Positions 61,581-64,000 of a stretch of 64,000 nucleotides of DNA are shown one piece after another. Source of the DNA: Candidatus Methanomethylophilus alvi Mx1201 (GTDB lineage: Archaea > Thermoplasmatota > Thermoplasmata > Methanomassiliicoccales > Methanomethylophilaceae); assembly GCF_000300255.2 (NCBI RefSeq), contig NC_020913.1:928692-992691 (forward strand), read 5' to 3'. Below the pieces are notes generated by a model. It did not search any database. It had not been told where the DNA came from and worked only from the letters and a program-made list of their open reading frames with translations. The position numbers and the translations under genes were made by a program. Positions within the stretch are counted from its first letter, which is position 1. Each line of letters opens with the position of its first letter.

Positions 61581-62843
61581 TCATTTCTTCTCTGGGACGG
61601 TGGCCTTCACGAAGGGGGCCCTGTCGCAGTTCAGGGGGAGGGTGGCGTCGTAACCGACCTTCCAGGTAGTCCCGTGTGCGGAAGGGTCCAAAGATGATCC
61701 CGCCGCACCTGGGATCCTTATGATCTTATCCGCCTGCATCCTGGTGGCCACGGCCCATTCGACCTCACGGTCGTCGAAGATGTCGATGTCGTCGTCGACG
61801 ACTATGACGCTCTTCATGGACGTATGTCCGGTGAAGGCGGCCATGATGGCGTTCACCCCGTCGCCCTCCTTGTTCTTGGCGATGGAGACGACCCCGTTGA
61901 GCCAACAGCAGCCCCCTTCCGTGAGACGGACGTTCTTCACACGGGGCACCGCCTGCCTCACGGTCTTGAAGATGATAGGCTCCCTGGGGACCCCCATGAG
62001 GAGGAAATGCTCGAATCCTCCGGGCAGGAGGAGCTGGAAGACGGGGTCCTTCTTGGCCCAGATCCTCTCTATCTTGACTATTGGCTGCTCCCTTATCTCG
62101 TCATATGTCCCTGCGATGTCCACGAACGGACCCTCGGGGGCGGTCTCCGAGGTTATCCTGCCTTCCAGGACATACTCGCAATCCGCAGGGACGGTGAGGC
62201 CGTTGCCGCACTTGGCCACCTTGAGGGGGGTCCCGTGGCCTTTTCTGTACATGGAGGAGGCGATGGTGAGCTCGTCGGTGCCGAAATCGACGGACAGGGC
62301 CGCCGATACCATGACCTCTGCGGGGGCACCTATGCATATGGCGACCTTCAGATCCTCCCCGTTCTTCCTGGCCTCGTTGTAGAGGGTGAAAGTATGCCTC
62401 GGAACCAGCCTGATCCCTATGGAATCCTTGTCTCTGATCAGCATCCTGTGGTAGGAGGCGTTCCTCCTCCCGCCGTACTCCGATATGACGACCCCGGCCG
62501 ATATGTATCTGCCGGCATCCTTCGGGAAGTACTTCACGATGGGGAGTTTCGTAAGGTCCAGAGGAAGCTCCTGGAATCCGAAGGCCGGGTCTTGGACCTC
62601 CTCCGTGTCGCAGGGGGACGCCATGGCATCCATGATGTGCATGACCAGTCCGTCCCTCTCGATACCCATGGCCTTCGCGATCTTCTCCCTGGTGGAATAG
62701 ACGTTGCCTGCGGCCCTGCCTCCGTTGAGGTCGCTGAAAAGGAATGTTGTCTCCTGATCGCCCTGCATGTAGCGCGTAGCATCGTAGTTGTCCGGGTCGA
62801 TGGTCTCCCTGACCTCTTTCGCCCCTTCGAGATCGATTGTCAT
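61581..62843 (-). CDS. UbiD family decarboxylase
   Basis: 420 aa, the size of archaeal UbiD homologues. Family regions MHIMDAMASPCDTEEVQDP, ASYHRMLIRDKDSIGIRLVPRH, GTDELTIASSM and APEGPFVDIAGTYDE are present. It needs prenylated FMN made by UbiX. In archaea a UbiD homologue is the anhydromevalonate phosphate decarboxylase of the modified mevalonate pathway, which is a reasonable but unproved assignment here. It follows the TetR gene by 24 nt, probably in one operon. Confidence 0.85.
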   Translation of the reverse strand: MTIDLEGAKEVRETIDPDNYDATRYMQGDQETTFLFSDLNGGRAAGNVYSTREKIAKAMGIERDGLVMHIMDAMASPCDTEEVQDPAFGFQELPLDLTKLPIVKYFPKDAGRYISAGVVISEYGGRRNASYHRMLIRDKDSIGIRLVPRHTFTLYNEARKNGEDLKVAICIGAPAEVMVSAALSVDFGTDELTIASSMYRKGHGTPLKVAKCGNGLTVPADCEYVLEGRITSETAPEGPFVDIAGTYDEIREQPIVKIERIWAKKDPVFQLLLPGGFEHFLLMGVPREPIIFKTVRQAVPRVKNVRLTEGGCCWLNGVVSIAKNKEGDGVNAIMAAFTGHTSMKSVIVVDDDIDIFDDREVEWAVATRMQADKIIRIPGAAGSSLDPSAHGTTWKVGYDATLPLNCDRAPFVKATVPEKK

Positions 62844-62867
62844 TGGAAGACAATCGCGCCCGCGTAA

Positions 62868-63596
62868 TTAATCCTTATCCGAACGGTCCGCCGTCTCCTC
62901 CGCACAGCGGAGGTCGTCCGCGGATATCCTGTGGCCGCAGACCACCAGGTCGCCGGATTCCACCACGGAGGTGAGCTTGGAGACGAGGGAACCCACGTCG
63001 AACACGGGGAGTTCTATGACCGTGCTGACCAACTTGATCATCTGGGTCAGTACGACCTTGTAGTCCTCCTTGAACCCGTTGGCGTAGCATCCGCATACGT
63101 TGCCTACGGCTCCGATGATCGCTATCACCTTCATCCTGTTCCTCTCGTCATCCAGGACGTTATGGTGGTGGGGGCTGAGGACCTTCTTGGCCCACTCCCC
63201 GTAGAGGTCCACGTACTCGTTGACCGCCTCCCAGGAGCAATGGGCGGAATAGAGGAGTTCGGCGATGCGTCTGGACGATTTCGCGAGATACAGCTCGATG
63301 GCGACCGGGAAGGCGAAGGCCACCATGGGGTCCTTGTCCTCGGCGATCAGCTTCTCGGCCTCCGACAGGAAATCCCCCAGCCCCTCCGATATGATGCTGA
63401 GGAGGATCTCCTCCTTGCTCTTGAAGCGGTTGTAGAGGCTCCCGTTGAGGATGCCGGCCCTCTTGACTATGTCGCGGGTGGTGGTCTCCTTGTAGCCCTG
63501 ATAGTAGAACAGGTCCATGGCCGCTTCCATGATCTTCCTGCGGGACTCCTCGCGCCTCTCTTCCATCGTCTTCGGTGCACCGTTGTTGAAGGACAT
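62868..63596 (-). CDS. TetR family transcriptional regulator
   Basis: 242 aa from ATG 63596. The N-terminal helix-turn-helix is clear (RRKIMEAAMDLFYYQGYKETTTRDIVKRAGILNGSLYNRFKSKEEIL, residues about 18-65), followed by a ligand-binding domain and a Cys-containing C-terminus. The long open frame upstream of 63596 is A+T-rich promoter sequence. It is divergent from an MMPL transporter, whose promoter carries palindromes, so it is the likely regulator of that exporter and of itself. Confidence 0.88.
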   Translation of the reverse strand: MSFNNGAPKTMEERREESRRKIMEAAMDLFYYQGYKETTTRDIVKRAGILNGSLYNRFKSKEEILLSIISEGLGDFLSEAEKLIAEDKDPMVAFAFPVAIELYLAKSSRRIAELLYSAHCSWEAVNEYVDLYGEWAKKVLSPHHHNVLDDERNRMKVIAIIGAVGNVCGCYANGFKEDYKVVLTQMIKLVSTVIELPVFDVGSLVSKLTSVVESGDLVVCGHRISADDLRCAEETADRSDKD

Positions 63597-63711
63597 GACC
63601 GATTCTGCTCCGTTTACATTGTTTACAATACGTCTCCGATATTTAGATTTGATTATGCTCAAATACATTTGAGCAGAATCATATATTATTAACACCACAT
63701 GAATTAAACAC

Positions 63712-63745
63712 GTTCGTAAAACACGATTATTTACGAACATGTTCG
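63712..63745. promoter_or_regulatory. Overlapping GTTCG/CGAAC palindromes (candidate TetR operator)
   Basis: GTTCGTAAA (63712-63720) and TTTACGAAC (63730-63738) form a perfect 9-bp inverted repeat; the right arm is also part of the perfect palindrome CGAACATGTTCG (63734-63745). Three GTTCG half-sites thus lie between the divergent regulator and transporter genes. Confidence 0.6.
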
Positions 63746-63791
63746 ATTATTTTTATCGGTCGTCCATAAATTATTGAGCAAGTTCAAAACC

Positions 63792-63800
63792 TATTTATAT
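63792..63800 (+). promoter_or_regulatory. TATA box of the MMPL gene
   Basis: TATTTATAT lies 32-40 bp before ATG 63832, with the RBS AAGGTGA between. Confidence 0.5.
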
Positions 63801-63831
63801 CGTGATTAGAATCGGTTTACAAGGTGAACAA

Positions 63832-64000
63832 ATGTTCTCGAAAATGGCAGATGTCATCATGAAACACTCCAAGGCCGTAATCGCGCTTTGGCTCGTGGTT
63901 CTTGTATGCGCCCTGCCGTTCGGAATCAAAAGCGGAGACGTCCTCGAATACGACATGAACAGCATGTCCGGTTCGAGCACCGAGGCTTCCGACGGACAGG
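63832..64000 (+). CDS. MMPL/RND superfamily transporter, 3' truncated
   Basis: The first 56 codons from ATG 63832 are visible; the rest is beyond the window. MFSKMADVIMKHSKAVIALWLVVLVCALPFGIK has the short basic lead and first membrane helix of MMPL exporters, and DVLEYDMNSMSGSSTEASDGQ begins the first external loop. It probably exports lipids or amphiphiles, under control of the divergent TetR protein. Confidence 0.75.
   Translation, partial: MFSKMADVIMKHSKAVIALWLVVLVCALPFGIKSGDVLEYDMNSMSGSSTEASDGQ

Noticed and set aside
63597..63740. N-terminal extension of the TetR protein to 63740
   Set aside because: The extra 48 codons are A+T-rich promoter sequence containing the operator palindrome; ATG 63596 puts the helix-turn-helix at the normal distance from the start.

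Overview
The window reads as chromosomal DNA of a methylotrophic, hydrogen-dependent methanogen of the order Methanomassiliicoccales (Thermoplasmatota), probably a gut-associated Methanomethylophilaceae-type lineage. The evidence is a methanol methyltransferase pair (mtaC-mtaB), a RamA-type corrinoid-activating Fe-S protein, a UroD-fold methylcobamide:CoM methyltransferase, and archaeal information-processing genes (DnaG primase, Trm1, Hjc, non-bacterial AspS, MptD, FBP aldolase/phosphatase). TATA-like promoters lie about 25-30 bp before many genes. No confidently read gene ends in TAG, which fits a lineage that reserves TAG for pyrrolysine. Genes are dense and G+C-rich, with short A+T-rich promoter gaps.

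Layout. 1-6.2 kb: end of a PD-(D/E)XK nuclease gene, then a methanol/corrinoid block (ramA; a CobW-type GTPase overlapping a His/Cys-rich metal protein; divergent mtaCB). 6.3-9.6 kb: sulfur amino acid block (two Cys/Met-metabolism PLP enzymes around a cysteine synthase/cystathionine beta-synthase). 9.7-15.4 kb: MATE exporter, small leader ORF plus SAM methyltransferase, hypothetical gene, AGCS symporter with a small membrane partner, aldo/keto reductase. 15.5-19.2 kb: two-gene SUF/SMS Fe-S assembly operon, a frame-disturbed ORF, MsrAB, a small GNAT. 19.2-22 kb: a 590-bp gap holding a probable structured RNA, then the CoM methyltransferase, a Cys-rich protein and phosphoglycerate mutase. 22.1-24.4 kb: SPFH/NfeD membrane pair, nucleoside deoxyribosyltransferase and a small partner. 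24.4-25.6 kb: tRNA-Ala(CGC) followed by remnants of an integrated element (integrase C-terminus, DUF1703-type nuclease C-terminus). 25.7-35.4 kb: large secreted surface protein, PaaK-type acyl-CoA ligase, membrane proteins, an AdoMet-decarboxylase-like protein, PEBP protein, Sel1-repeat protein, ThpR, a ThiS/MoaD-like protein. 35.4-38.1 kb: two overlapping CobQ-family genes, one with a Cys-rich N-terminal module and no usual start codon. 38.3-45.3 kb: SbcD/SbcC-like pair, DnaG with a long acidic insertion, and a Lon-like AAA+ ATPase lacking the protease domain. 45.3-50 kb: Sel1 protein, acetyltransferase and two secreted phospholipase-D-fold proteins. 50-64 kb: gluconeogenesis pair (TPI, FBPA/P), AIM24 protein, AspS, Hjc, NadA, MptD, THEP1 NTPase, Trm1, PurA, zinc-ribbon membrane protein, two NifX-like proteins, UbiD decarboxylase, a TetR regulator and the start of a divergent MMPL transporter.

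How the genes fit together. MtaB moves the methanol methyl group to the corrinoid on MtaC, the UroD-fold protein can pass it to coenzyme M, RamA re-reduces the corrinoid, the CobQ-family proteins serve corrinoid synthesis, and the CobW/His-rich pair beside ramA and mtaC probably handles a metal (cobalt, zinc or nickel) for this system. The rest is mostly housekeeping with clear operon overlaps (ATGA, GTGA and TGATG junctions), interrupted by the decayed element at 24.4-25.6 kb. The least explained items are the structured region near 19.45-19.67 kb, the ACG-start CobQ with its truncated paralogue, the CobW/His-rich pair, and the protease-less Lon-like ATPase coupled to primase.
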